In this document: piece by piece, positions 53,025 through 64,000 of the stretch
How positions within the stretch are numbered: the stretch's first letter is position 1
Layout: each line of letters starts with the position of its first letter
NCBI RefSeq assembly: GCF_038396675.1
Contig: NC_088928.1
Coordinates: forward strand, 17,290,001-17,354,000
DNA length: 64,000 nt
Direction: 5' to 3'
Source: Hydra vulgaris
Taxonomy: Eukaryota; Cnidaria; Hydrozoa; Anthoathecata; Hydridae
Notes under the pieces: generated by a model
Told to the model about the DNA's origin: nothing
What the model saw: the letters and a program-made list of their open reading frames with translations, nothing else
Database searches by the model: none
Made by a program: the position numbers and the translations under genes

Positions 53025-54600
53025 ACTATTCAGCACTATTGTGATTATTGAAAAAAACCAACCAACCAAAATAGTAATTCCAGCTTACTGGGTTGACTCT
53101 GGTAGTTCTGTTGTATATTTTCCCCCAAAAGGGTACAAGGCAGTTGGTATGTATATCGCAGAATGGGCTGTACCCGAACCAGGATGGCAGGAATTTGAGT
53201 TGTTGAGTATATATTAGATTTTGGAACATTAGAAACATGTAACCAGGTGTTACAACTTCAAACAGAAGATGAGGCTGAAAACTTATGTAATTTTTTAACC
53301 ATTTTGTAAATGTTTTCCAGAACATATAAATGTAAACTTTTTTAAATACAACATTTTTGTAATTTAGCTATAAAAAAATTAAAATAAATAATAAAGCTGT
53401 AAGTCCAGTAATAGATTTCACTTCCACACCTATATCAACTTCTTAACGTTTTACACCTGATGATATTTTGGAAACACCTACGGAGTCTTCAAAATTCAAT
53501 ATTGCATCAGCGTTCAAACAAGATCATATTTGTAAAGTCACAAATTTGGTTGAGAAGCTTTTAAAAGTAGGTGAAGGCAGTTTCTCATTTAAAGAAATAT
53601 CAAATAAACGTAAGTTAAAGGTTACCAGCAAAAAACTGTTTATTGAGATGTAATACATTCTTTTTTTATATGTGACATATTTATTGCTTGTATTAGTACT
53701 CTGTTCATAGTGACAATAAAAGACTTTTTAAATACTTTAAAATTGTAACTTTAAAAAGATAAGAATTTTTTGTAAAGTTGTTTTGTTAGTATAAATCAAC
53801 TTTTTTAAACTGTATACTTGCTATTTTTTGTGTACTCGTTTTACTACATTTAAAATAAAACAAGTTTTATTGTCAATATGAATGAGGTATTGGTCGTTAC
53901 TTAAAGATACATTTTTAAACATATATAAAATGTATTATTTAGTATTTTTAAAAAAGTAAAGTTTTTAAAAATAAAATGTTTCAACAATTAAATGATTATT
54001 AGAATTTCAGTATGCAATATTGAAAGAGTTGGCTAATGAATTTACGCTGTTCAAGGAAAACCAGAAAAAGATTATTGACCGCTTGGATTTACTAGAAAGT
54101 AATTTTGTTAGTGTAACAGGAGTATTAAATGATACAATTGAAGCAGACATAAATATGAAGCCTATTGAATCATTGGAGAAGTTTGATGAAGAGGAAAATA
54201 GGTTGAACTTAAGTAAAGTAGCAATGTTGCAGAAAGTATTTTTATTTTTATTTTAATAGATTATTAAAATACTGTTTCTTATATTGTTAAACAATTTTTG
54301 CTACAAAGTATTTTCTTCTTTAAGCTCTGTAGTTTGTGTCATATCTCTTTAAGCTCTCTAATTTGTGGATAGTTTAATTTTCTGATTGTAATTAGGTGAA
54401 GATATCATGTCTATTCAATTTTATTATGTAGGAATAAAAAATATTTAAAATGAAGACATTTTATATAATCGATTACTGTATATATATATTACTTTTGTGT
54501 ATAGATTCGTCAGATTAAAATTGTTTCAGCAAAGATGGGTTAAAAGGAAAGCGAAAATTTCTCAGTACAGCACTTTACAGATGTTTAAAGAGTAAGTTTT
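53025..54600 (+). pseudogene. Companion protein of the tnp2-like element (DUF4806-type)
   Basis: Exon 1 begins at 53025 after TTTAATTTAG. Frame 53026 on reads FSTIVIIEKNQPTKIVIPAY, YFPPKGY and GWQEFELL; a frameshift near 53200 leads to LDFGTLETCNQVLQLQTEDE. A Pro/Ser/Thr-rich segment (about 53410-53650) follows. An exon at about 54010-54235 (3' site TTTCAG at 54009) carries a coiled coil with QKKIIDRLDLLES and NMKPIESLEKFDEEE, like the region before DUF4806. A last weak exon near 54505-54595 ends in TAAG. The DUF4806 core itself was not found. It may regulate or assist the transposase; that is inference. Confidence 0.5.
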
Positions 54601-55200
54601 TGTCACACTAATTTCATCCTTAATTTTTAATTTTTTATGACTTCCAATAAGTCAGACAGCGATTTTAAGAAGTCAATTTCATCTAACGTGTTTAAGCAGT
54701 TTAGTTCTTCGAGTGTTTTTTACAGCTTCTAAGCAATCCAAAAATCCTTTTTATCATCTGAAAAACACTGTTTCATCTAGTGCGGTTGTCGAGCAACAGT
54801 CCTTTGTCATGCAAAGATCTGTAAATTTTGTTTATTTTTCTTTTAAGAACTTCATATCGAAACGATGAATATTTTAAAAACTTAATTAGTATTCGAAGTT
54901 TCTGTAGATTTTTTTGGAAATTTCTTCATATTCAATCTCATTCACCGAATAGGCAATAAGAAACTCTCTTTCAATTTCCGTTTCAATATCTGTTTCAGTT
55001 TCTTTGTTCTCAATTTCGCGACAATCTTTTTTAACGTATATCACAAAGACTCACATAAATTGAATGATTCCGGTAGATCTAATGTGGAAACTTAAATATG
55101 GTACCCAATTTCACCATCCACCTACAGCCATCGTAGTTTTACCTGCAGTATCTTCACTATCTGTACCAAATTCTTTTAATTTTTACATTATCAAAATGTT
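54601..55200. other. Unrecognised DNA
   Basis: A TTTGTTTATTTTTCTTTTAA / GAACTTCATATCGAAAC stretch near 54827-54870 recalls the 340-bp repeat unit at 49.5 kb. No gene is recognised. Confidence 0.35.
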
Positions 55201-55738
55201 TTATGTTTCGGTAGAACTCGGAGGTAGCAATCTCATCATTCCTAAACAATACGTTCTGTTGTGATAAACATTTAAATTGTAGTATCTTCTACCTCTACTG
55301 CTACACCATTCGTCACCTGTTAGTCCAAATATTTCTCCTTTTGCTTTCAATGCAGCCAATTCAGCGATCATTAAATATTTGGCTTCAGCATGAAACAACT
55401 GAATTTTTTCTGAAATTGAGGACGCTGACTTCGGTAAACTATGCCCATAATTTTCAAAAAGCATTCTTAACGTTTCAGATTGAGTTATGGACCTAATCAA
55501 ATATCCATCAAGAGCTGTCAACTTGGCAAGAAGATAATTTAAAGACATCTTAGTCAAAACTCTTCCGGAACTGGATGGTTTTAAATATATTTTCTCGCAA
55601 CTTTTGACGTGTCCAATTAGGCTGTTTGTGCTGCCTCCTGGACAAGCAATTCTTTTATGACATTTTTTGCAATTTCCGTATTTCTTATCATTTACCACAA
55701 CTTTATCAAAGTATCCACGCTTCCGAAACCATTTTTCT
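55201..55738 (-). pseudogene. hAT transposase N-terminal fragment with BED finger
   Basis: The minus-strand exon starts after a 3' splice site (TTTCATAG, boundary 55739/55738) with EKWFRKRGYFDK. It continues without stops through a BED-type finger (NCKKCHKRIACPGG...HVKSC), a conserved helical block and TGDEWCSSRGRRYYNLNVY, which holds the first catalytic Asp. It ends at 55201 in MRLLPPSSTET, before the rest of the catalytic and dimerisation domains. No 3' part was found nearby, so it is a truncated copy or an exon followed by lost sequence. The plus-strand frames over it are shadows. Confidence 0.75.
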
Positions 55739-55925
55739 CTATGAAAGAAAAATTATCAACTTGATTATGACCTCAGATATTTGTTTTGAATCTTATTTTA
55801 GTTGCGATAAGTTATCACATTTTAGGTTATTAATTAAGTTATTTATTCGAATAGGTATGTATAATTAAACATTAATTATTATTACTTATTATCACTGATA
55901 ACATTTTATTACACAATTTTGCCAC

Positions 55926-56441
55926 AATGCACAGTGGGCTGGTTATTAGACTTATGGTGGACAAAATTATTTTGATCAATACGATATACGATATACTACT
56001 TGTACAAAATAAAAGTATTATATGTTTAAAACTTACCTCGTTATTTTAAGACCAGTTTTTGCATATATTATAAATAATGATCTTGACTAAATATTTTTTT
56101 TGTAAAGATAAACTATTGAATAGTTAAAATATGTTAACTAATATCACATACGCATAATATCTTAAAAGTTACTGTTTACCATGTCTTTGCTTAAAAATTA
56201 AAAACTCTTGCTTTTTTGACAAAAAAAAAAAGGTATTTTATTATGCATTACATTTTATTATACCGCAATTGATTTTTATGGATTTAAAATTTACTAATAT
56301 TAGAAAGATACTATTATACTCAAAAGAGTTTTTGAAACAGTACAATGGAAAAGTACGAGTATGTTTTATCATATGGTTTTGAATTAAATAACCTTTTTTT
56401 TGAGGTTTTTTCCACCACCACCACCTGGCCCACTGTGCATT
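55926..56441. mobile_element. Non-autonomous element with AATGCACAGTGGGC ends
   Basis: AATGCACAGTGGGC at 55926-55939 is exactly complemented by GCCCACTGTGCATT at 56428-56441. The 0.5-kb interior has no gene, but a CCACCACCACCACC run lies just inside the right end. No separate target duplication is apparent. Confidence 0.75.
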
Positions 56442-57150
56442 ACCAATTGCTTTGCGATGTAAATTAGTGTTGTTATTGAACAAAGAGAACATTTACATTT
56501 TGAAAACAACAAGAACTATTGTTAAAGCAGCGTAGAATTAAAATAAGAATTTAATCATTTTACGGGTAAAAATTGATATTTTCTAAAAACTTTGTCGAAG
56601 TTCCGTCGAAGTTTCTCGATTTATCGCGAACTCCGAAACTCCGAAATACCGAGAAAAATCCGACGAGACGGAGTTTCGAATGGATCCATTGATTTTCGTG
56701 GTGAGGTAGGGAGAAGCCAAACAAGACATTCAACCGCAAGCTCAATTTTCTTATCTAACAATATAAAAGAAAAAAGTGTAAAAATTTTGACTGATATTTA
56801 TTAGATTTGTATAACTTATCCAAGCAAAAAAATACGACCACGAAAAGTTTTTTATAATTATTATTCAGGTAGAGTATAACACTGCATTAAATTGCGTTAA
56901 AAATAGTAAAAACTAAGATACTTTAGTTAAACACTTTAAATTTAAAAAAAATAAGGTAAAATTTTAAATTGGACTGTTAAAAATTCACAATTCACCTTCA
57001 TCAAACTCATTCGTAAAGGAAAACATTAGAGTATTTAATGATGGCTTTAATTTAGCATATTCCAGAATTTTAAATTTGTATTTCTGCCACTCAACATGCA
57101 ACCGTATTTCTATACAATTGATAGTTTGGAATTCTTTAAGAATCTAATAA
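56442..57150. other. AT-rich non-coding DNA
   Basis: CGAAGTTCCGTCGAAGTTTC (about 56597) is a short direct repeat; CTCCGAAACTCCGAAATACC follows. No gene. Confidence 0.4.
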
Positions 57151-57151
57151 G

Positions 57152-57152
57152 A

Positions 57153-57240
<88 letters not shown>
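57152..57240. repeat. TA microsatellite
   Basis: About 88 bp of (TA)n with one AC interruption. It abuts the last recognised exon of the minus-strand gene. Confidence 0.95.
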
Positions 57241-58703
<1,463 letters not shown>

Positions 58704-59008
58704 TGTTTGAAATATTTCAACTAAATATAATCAAATCAATCAAATAAAAATATTTCCACTTTAAGAATAACTGTATATTTACAATTGTGAGGGACATTTA
58801 CAAACAATTATAAACTGATAATCTGTAAAGACCTAAATTAGACAAAAAAAGAGCAGCTTCCTCGCCTTAAGTGACGTAGGCTTTATGGAGGTAAATACCA
58901 TTTTCAAAAACAATTAGTTTTTTGAACAACTTTAAAATTTTGGAGAATCTTTTTTTCTGCAAAATTTTTATATTTGCTTTAAAGAAAATAGTGTAGATTA
59001 TACTTTAA
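58704..59008. other. AT-rich non-coding DNA
   Basis: Upstream of the minus-strand gene; no specific element is recognised. Confidence 0.4.
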
Positions 59009-59192
59009 CAGGGCTCAATTTAATGGATGGACAACGGCCGTCCCTCGAACCATTCCTAAGACCTGCTAGAAAAGGGCAACAAACAATTGTTGATTTTTAA
59101 ATAAAAAATGTACAATAATGGGTTGCCCCCATAAATAAGGTTTCAAAAACAGTCCGGGGGACATTGATGTCCTACCGTTAAATTGAGCCGTG
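59009..59192. mobile_element. Short MITE with GGCTCAATTTAA ends
   Basis: GGGCTCAATTTAATGG on the left and CCGTTAAATTGAGCC on the right are inverse. Internal GGACAACGGCCGTCC and GGGGGACATTGATGTCC add secondary structure. The element is 184 bp and non-coding, and its ends are hAT-like in style. Confidence 0.65.
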
Positions 59193-59648
59193 CTTTAACC
59201 TTTATATTATTAAAAATACTAAATAATAAAATAATAAAAAAAAGCATGCTATTGATCTATATAAAGCAACCAAAACTTATACTATTTACACAAGGTATTA
59301 AAAATTAAAGCGGATGATAATCAACAAAATTAGAAAGCTGGAAAATCTAATACACTGGTTGACAAAGAAATATAACTTCATAAGAATGAAAATGATAAGT
59401 AAAATTGTTTGTCTTCACAATTTCTTAGACGAAATGCCGCTGTTCTCTTTTGTTCATAATAATTTGATTATTATTTGTACTTGAAATGAAACCAAATTTT
59501 GAAAATTTTCCAAAGTTTGGCAATCCAGTCTCTCAGGGGCGAATTCAGAATTTTTTGGTCTTTGAGATAGCTAACTTCCAGACATGCAAGAGTACTATTC
59601 CATCTTGTCTTTACATCCAGTATTAAATTGAGTTATTTATTTAATTCA
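59193..59648. other. Unrecognised DNA
   Basis: No gene or repeat is recognised. Confidence 0.35.
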
Positions 59649-59850
59649 ATTTTTACGGTATTATTTATACAGATGACACCAACCTATTACAATCCCCCAC
59701 TGATGTTTAAAAACTTTTTTCGACTACTAATAATAAATACGTTTCTAAATGGTTCAAATGTTATAATTTAACGTTGAATAATAACAAAATTAAATGGGTT
59801 CTTTTTCATTCTCTCTTAAAAAAAGGTTCTCTACCAAACATTGTATAATA
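59649..59850 (+). pseudogene. Non-LTR RT fragment (FADD-box region)
   Basis: The plus frame reads GIIYTDDTNLLQSPTDV, a stop, then KLFSTTNNKYVSKWFK, LTLNNNKIKWVLFH and KKGSLPNI. This is the catalytic-box-to-thumb segment of a jockey/CR1-type RT. It is cut off on both sides, by the palindrome at 59.9 kb on the right. Confidence 0.7.
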
Positions 59851-59887
59851 ATATTGTAACAAATATTGTATATACATATAAAAAGTC

Positions 59888-60082
59888 TATTTATTGTTTA
59901 TATAAAATTATATTAGAGATTTTATGGGTAGTTACAGGGTTATTCATTTTTATATGCACGTCGATTAATTTTTTTTAGGGTTATCCATTCTTATATGCGT
60001 ATTATTCACTCTTATATACGCGTTTATATGTGAGTCAACTACCCATAAAATCTCTAATATAATTTTATATAAACAATAAATA
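59888..60082. repeat. Perfect inverted repeat, 46-bp arms
   Basis: 59888-59933 and 60037-60082 are exact complements (outer TATTTATTGTTTATATAAAA). The 103-bp centre holds three variants of TTATNCATTCTTATATGCG. Confidence 0.9.
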
Positions 60083-60095
60083 GGCTCTTATGTCT

Positions 60096-60456
60096 TTATA
60101 TAGATATATTTAAAATATAAATTAGGTTGTTGCCTCTGTTTAAACATTTATTTAAAAAATGGTTGCCGAGCCAGGCTGGATTTACGTCACTCCACATATG
60201 GTTGTAAAATGGAAATAAATTAAATCCATAATATTTTGAAGTTTCCTGATTATAGACAGCAATGTATAAACCCCACCCGTATTTTAAGGCCTTTCTCCTT
60301 GTTTGCAAGTATGTTTTAAAGAGGAAAATTTTTTTTTTTATTGAATTAAACTGTGGCGTGTATGCTGGCAAATACTTAATAGCTTTGCCATGAGAGGCTA
60401 GTGTTTGCCTAACAGAAAGACTCCAGTGGAACTTACAATTGTCCATAACAAGCATC
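60096..60456 (-). pseudogene. IS630/Tc1-like transposase, C-terminal fragment
   Basis: The minus frame reads MMLVMDNCKFHWSLSVRQTL, then KYLPAYTPQFNSIKK and a downstream helical tail to 60096. The second catalytic Asp is present; the expected final Glu in the NPIE-type signature is replaced (NSIKK). Upstream coding stops abruptly at a pogo-like terminal sequence (60461), so the insertion appears to have split the gene. Probably the same gene as the HTH piece at 63.4 kb. Confidence 0.65.
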
Positions 60457-60485
60457 ATAACCTGGGGCAAAGTGAGACATGTCAT

Positions 60486-61400
60486 TTGAAGAAAAAACTA
60501 AGTAAAAATATAATTTTCAATAAAACTAAAGCAGACTTTTGATAAATCGATCTGATTAAATATAAGAATGCAAGTAAAAACACAAAGGTATCATTTTATA
60601 ATGTAATTTCTCTAATGCAACACAAAATATATAAATATATTAACAAATTTGCTTGCATAAAAAACAAATATCATCTAAAACAAAAAACACAATATGAAAT
60701 AAACCACAATATTAATTGAAAAAATATATATTGAACACAAAGTCTCATGTTTGTCAAATATTTGAATAAAATACCAAATCTACTTGCATAAAAAAGCAAT
60801 TTTCCTTTTAAATCAAAAAACATGATAGGAATTAAAAAAATATAACCAATAAAAAAAATGCATATGCGAAGTTTCATGTTATTCAAAAAATTTGAATAAA
60901 ATCTATTCACATAAAAAGCAAACATCATTTAATGTGCAGTCGTGTACCCAAACAGTATATACACAACAAGCTATCCAGTCAATTTGGGTACCATTGCTCC
61001 ATTTCCCTTGACAAAGTGGACAAAACCATTCCTCTTCATTGTTTATGTCTTTTTTAATCAAGCATTTTTATAAATTTTCTTTTCTTTTTGTACTTTTTTA
61101 CATTTTTTTGTTTAATTTATTGTCATTGTTCTTTTCCAGTAAATTTTTTTTCTTAATGCTCTTTTTTTTTTTCCTATTGTATTTTTCTCATTGTTTTTTT
61201 CAAGTAAAATTTTTTTCTTATATGTAGAACAAGTTTTGGAATTTGAAGTATGTCTTCAAAAGAACTTGATGAAGTAACAGTAGTCTCTGAAAAGCTTTCA
61301 ATTGGCTTTAACTTTCACTTATCATGACTCATTAATTTTAATGTATTCAACTCTGGCTACTGTAAAATTTCACTTTCTTTTTTGTTATCGCGTTCATAGT
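60486..61400. other. AT-rich 3' part of the pogo-like element
   Basis: TTGCATAAAAA-type segments recur (60652, 60784), as do TTCATGTTATTCAAAAAATT / CATGTTTGTCAAATATTTGA pieces, so there is a weak duplication of about 130 bp at 60650-60925. A minus-strand Cys-rich reading near 61030-60960 (CPLCQGKWSNGTQID type) might be a terminal zinc-binding domain like the PHD region of the 25.6-kb element. Confidence 0.4.
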
Positions 61401-61405
61401 GAATT

Positions 61406-62723
61406 TCATGAGGTATTGATAACCTGAGTGATAATGATAATTTTATTATTATTATCACTCAAAGATGTCCTTGGATATTCATTTTCTAACAAATGCTGAT
61501 TAAATGGGACAATTCCAGTTGCTCTAAAACTTGAAGTAGCATTTTTCATATTAGCAGCTCTTAAATATGCTTCATTAAAAATTTCCCCATGATTTTCAGT
61601 TTTTATTTGCCTTCCTGAATGGTTTCGCATCCATCTCATACATGCTTAATTAAAAAAGGCTTTCAAACGCTTAAAAAATCCTCGGTCCAATGGTTGAAGT
61701 TTGTGAGTTGTATGTGGTGGTAGCGATAGCAAAAATAATCCATTGTCACGAGCATAGTCTATAAGTTTTAAGCTTTTGATATGAGAACAATGACATTCAA
61801 ATATAAGTAAAACTTTGTTGATCAAGGTGCATCGTACATGTTTAACAAAATAGTGTATATATTCAAGAAATAAATCAGTATTAACCCAGCCATTTTATGA
61901 GCATCCTTGAATAGTTCCAGCTGGAGCATTATCTGTGAGTAATAATTTCCTTTTTTTTTTGCGCTTAGATATCATCATGGGTGGTACATAATGACCAACA
62001 GAATGCACGTAAAAATAGTTGTGACTCCTTTTTCACTGTCACTTGTCACTGATGAAACACATTGTTTTCCTGTAGATGAGATGACTTTTAATGGCTTATG
62101 GACGCATGATAACCCAGACTCATCACAATTAAAAATTTGAAGTGGCTCAAACCCTGTAGATGAGAAATCCTGTAGATATTTATCTAACAAATTCTTTAAA
62201 TTACTAAAATAGATTTTAATATTATCTTCGTTTAAACCAAATATTCGGTTTATAAAAATTGCTTCTGGTTTTCTTAGTGACAAATCAGGATGGGGTTTTA
62301 AAAAGCCTTGCACAAAGTTTTCTTCTGCTAATTTACTATCTTTGTTAAAAGGATTTGGAATATTTTTTGCAGAACTGATACTATCAAACAATTACTATCA
62401 ATCAATCACGGAACAAATACTATTAATCTAATATCCATCATTGAGAAACCATAAAATGAATTGTCCATACCTTTAATATACTTATTTAAATCTTGTTCTT
62501 GGTTATCAAAAAGCACTTTTCTAAATCTTCCAAGTAAATTAGTATGTAAACTACTTTCAAGTAAAGCTTTTTTAACACGCCGATGTAGTGAATCTTTTGG
62601 CACACTAAAGTTTTTAGAAGCTTTTCTTAAAGACATCTGCTTCAAATTTACTGCTGTTTTAGCATTTTTCATGTCATCTTCGTTCCAGTTAGCTTGATTA
62701 GTTTTTCTCTTATAGTTTCTCAT
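61406..62723 (-). pseudogene. pogo-like transposase (HTH-DDE), broken
   Basis: Three minus-strand pieces. 62723-62406: MRNYKRKTNQANWNEDDMKN, SLRKASKNFSVPKDSLHRR, a psq/CENP-B-type HTH with linker. 62391-61975: FVQGFLKPHPDLSLRKPEAI, then the first catalytic region FNCDESGLSCVHKP. 61974-61406: after a stop, LLIFECHCSHIKSL (second Asp replaced by Glu), FLLSLPPHTTHKLQPLDRG with the third Asp present, and RWMRNHSG to the end. At least one in-frame stop lies near 61900 and another near 61645. It is related in layout to the 22.3-26.1-kb element. With the altered second catalytic residue, cleavage activity is unlikely. Confidence 0.75.
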
Positions 62724-63375
62724 TTAAAAATTTTTGGTCACTAAATGACAACAAAGTTATATTCTTTTAAAGTTTCTAATAAAATTATGTGTTTACATAA
62801 ACTTTTTTCCTAAAATGATGATAGATATCGTTAGCGTTTACTTAGACGATTTATAAAGTTTAGAAACTTGCTATCCTAAACGTTTACTTTGACGATCTTT
62901 TTCAGTAACTAGCGTTGTCGCACTTTCCACGTAAATGTGAAGTTATATATTTCTAAAATATCTTTGAAACAAAATAGTCTGACTTAAATAGAAGAATGGC
63001 AGCTGAAAGATAACAAATAAATGATTACAAACTCAGTATTATGTTTGTTCTGTGGTAAAAAATGGCAGCGTACGTGGATTTTTTCCACAAAAGAAAAAAA
63101 AAATTAATTTTGATTTTTTAATCAAATTGACGCCACTCGTTAGCTTTAAACCCACTTTTCTATGTCATATTAAAGGAAAAAACTGATGGAAACTACTTTA
63201 AAACATAAAAAAAAACATGAAATTTTTAATATAATAAAACAAAATTACTGTATCATTTCAAAAAAATTCTTTAAAAATCTAGGAAACCTAAATGTCTCAC
63301 TTTGCCCCGGTGTCTCGCTTTGCCCTAATTTACTTTGCCCTGCGCAAAACTCAATAATTTTTTTTATTTGAGTAT

Positions 63376-63615
63376 TTATAGGTCTTTTACCTCATTTTTT
63401 TCAGGTAACGACTTGAATGCAGTCATGTCGTCGAATTCTCCTCTGTTTAACTTAACGTTAAGATTTTGAACTGTGCGCTTAGATAAATTAAGAGAAGTGG
63501 AAATGCTTCTTGTAGATTCATTTCTTTCAACTAAATGCTTAAACATTTTAATGTGCTGTTTGGTAACATTTTCCCTTGTTTTACGATTGGTACTGCTATT
63601 TTCTCTTACATCCAT
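63376..63615 (-). pseudogene. IS630/Tc1-like transposase, N-terminal HTH fragment
   Basis: 79 aa from an ATG at 63615: a basic start, then HIKMFKHLVERNESTRSIST and SLNLSKRTVQNLNVKLNRG, a helix-turn-helix like that of the intact 47.6-48.6-kb transposase. It ends at a stop shortly before the pogo-like right terminus. The roughly 170 residues expected between this and the C-terminal piece at 60.4 kb are missing, so insertion was accompanied or followed by deletion. Confidence 0.6.
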
Positions 63616-64000
63616 AAAGTAAATATTTGAGTATTATTAATAATTATGAATAATTAAATTTAAATCTAGATAAATGAATAATTAGATAACTAATAATTTA
63701 ATCGATCAATAAATTTAATACTAAAATTAAACGAAGACCTAATACTAAATTAAATCGACCATCATCGAACCTAAAAAGTCTTCGCCTTAAGTATTTTTAA
63801 CCTTTAATTTTTACCAGGAAACAAGAATAATTTGTTTTGAAAAAACTGTGCTTTTTTAAAACACATATATCATAACTAAACAAAAATCTTTTACTGTTGT
63901 TTACATTTTCATAAAACGCCACATTTTTTAAGGACTTTCTACTCCTTTATTGATACTTATATAATTTATTACATGTAAAATATTATAATATATAAAACAT
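63616..64000. other. AT-rich non-coding DNA at window end
   Basis: Short AATAATTAGATAA-type repetition occurs near 63640-63725. The end of the split Tc1-like element should lie here but its TIR was not recognised. Confidence 0.35.

Larger units (their letters stand above)
50752..54600 (+). mobile_element. Decayed two-gene tnp2 (CACTA/EnSpm-like) element
   Basis: A tnp2-family transposase-like gene is followed in the same direction by a second spliced gene with N-terminal and coiled-coil features of the companion protein often found beside it. Element ends were not identified. Both genes are broken. Confidence 0.6.
60461..63335 (-). mobile_element. pogo-like element splitting another transposase
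   Basis: The left end reads CCTGGGGCAAAGTGAGACAT. At the right, two tandem copies of the complementary motif occur (TGTCTCACTTTGCCCC at about 63292 and TGTCTCGCTTTGCCCT at about 63313), with a further ACTTTGCCCTG at about 63331. The interior codes a minus-strand psq-HTH plus DDE transposase in pieces. The left end seems to have lost one outer repeat. TA target sites are possible but not exact. Confidence 0.7.

Overview
The window is AT-rich metazoan DNA made almost entirely of transposable-element remains. It has no operons, no ribosome-binding sites and no prokaryotic genes. The element mix (CR1/L2- and L1-like non-LTR retrotransposons, a Penelope-like element, a BEL/Pao element, several hAT, pogo-like and Tc1/mariner elements, a tnp2-type element and tRNA-derived SINEs), together with (TA)n tracts and very high AT content, suggests a cnidarian such as Hydra. 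That is inference from composition and remembered family distribution; another AT-rich invertebrate is possible. The only convincing host protein gene is a single-exon leucine-rich-repeat membrane receptor on the minus strand (16192-17571).

Layout. 1-6 kb: a long inverted repeat (416-1018), a decayed non-LTR retrotransposon (about 2.1-3.8 kb), a short hairpin and a non-autonomous element (4828-5738). 6-8 kb: an orphan first exon, a TA microsatellite, and a deleted Penelope-like element that keeps a GIY-YIG endonuclease ORF and a sequence matching a hammerhead ribozyme core. 9-11.7 kb: a nearly full-length but frameshifted hAT element with an exact 8-bp target duplication. 12.2-13.5 kb: reverse-transcriptase debris. 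13.6-20.3 kb: a palindromic MITE, SINEs and the LRR gene. 22.3-26.1 kb: a dead pogo-like element with a C-terminal PHD finger and an array of terminus-like repeats. 26.5-29.4 kb: three separate non-LTR RT fragments. 30.9-31.5 kb: a terminal-inverted-repeat element. 32.7-38.6 kb: a full-length BEL/Pao retrotransposon whose two 280-bp LTRs look identical. 39.4-41.1 kb: a deleted hAT with an 8-bp target duplication. 41.5-44.0 kb: an L1-like ORF2 remnant. 47.2-48.9 kb: an apparently intact Tc1/mariner-type element with 128-bp terminal repeats built from 21-bp units. 49.2-49.9 kb: a tandem duplication. 50.7-54.6 kb: a decayed two-gene tnp2 (CACTA-like) element. 55-56.5 kb: a hAT 5' fragment and a MITE. 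57.2-58.7 kb: a probable spliced gene or pseudogene. 59.0-63.6 kb: a MITE, an RT fragment, a large palindrome, and a pogo-like element lying between two pieces of an IS630/Tc1-like transposase.

How it works together. There is no cellular pathway here. The functional units are selfish elements. Two are structurally complete and look young: the BEL/Pao element and the 21-bp-repeat mariner. Most others carry frameshifts, nonsense codons or altered catalytic residues. Several features point to repair or replication accidents within elements: snap-back palindromes, an exact 72-bp coding duplication, and duplicated flanks of TA tracts. Coordinates of degenerate elements without target duplications are approximate.
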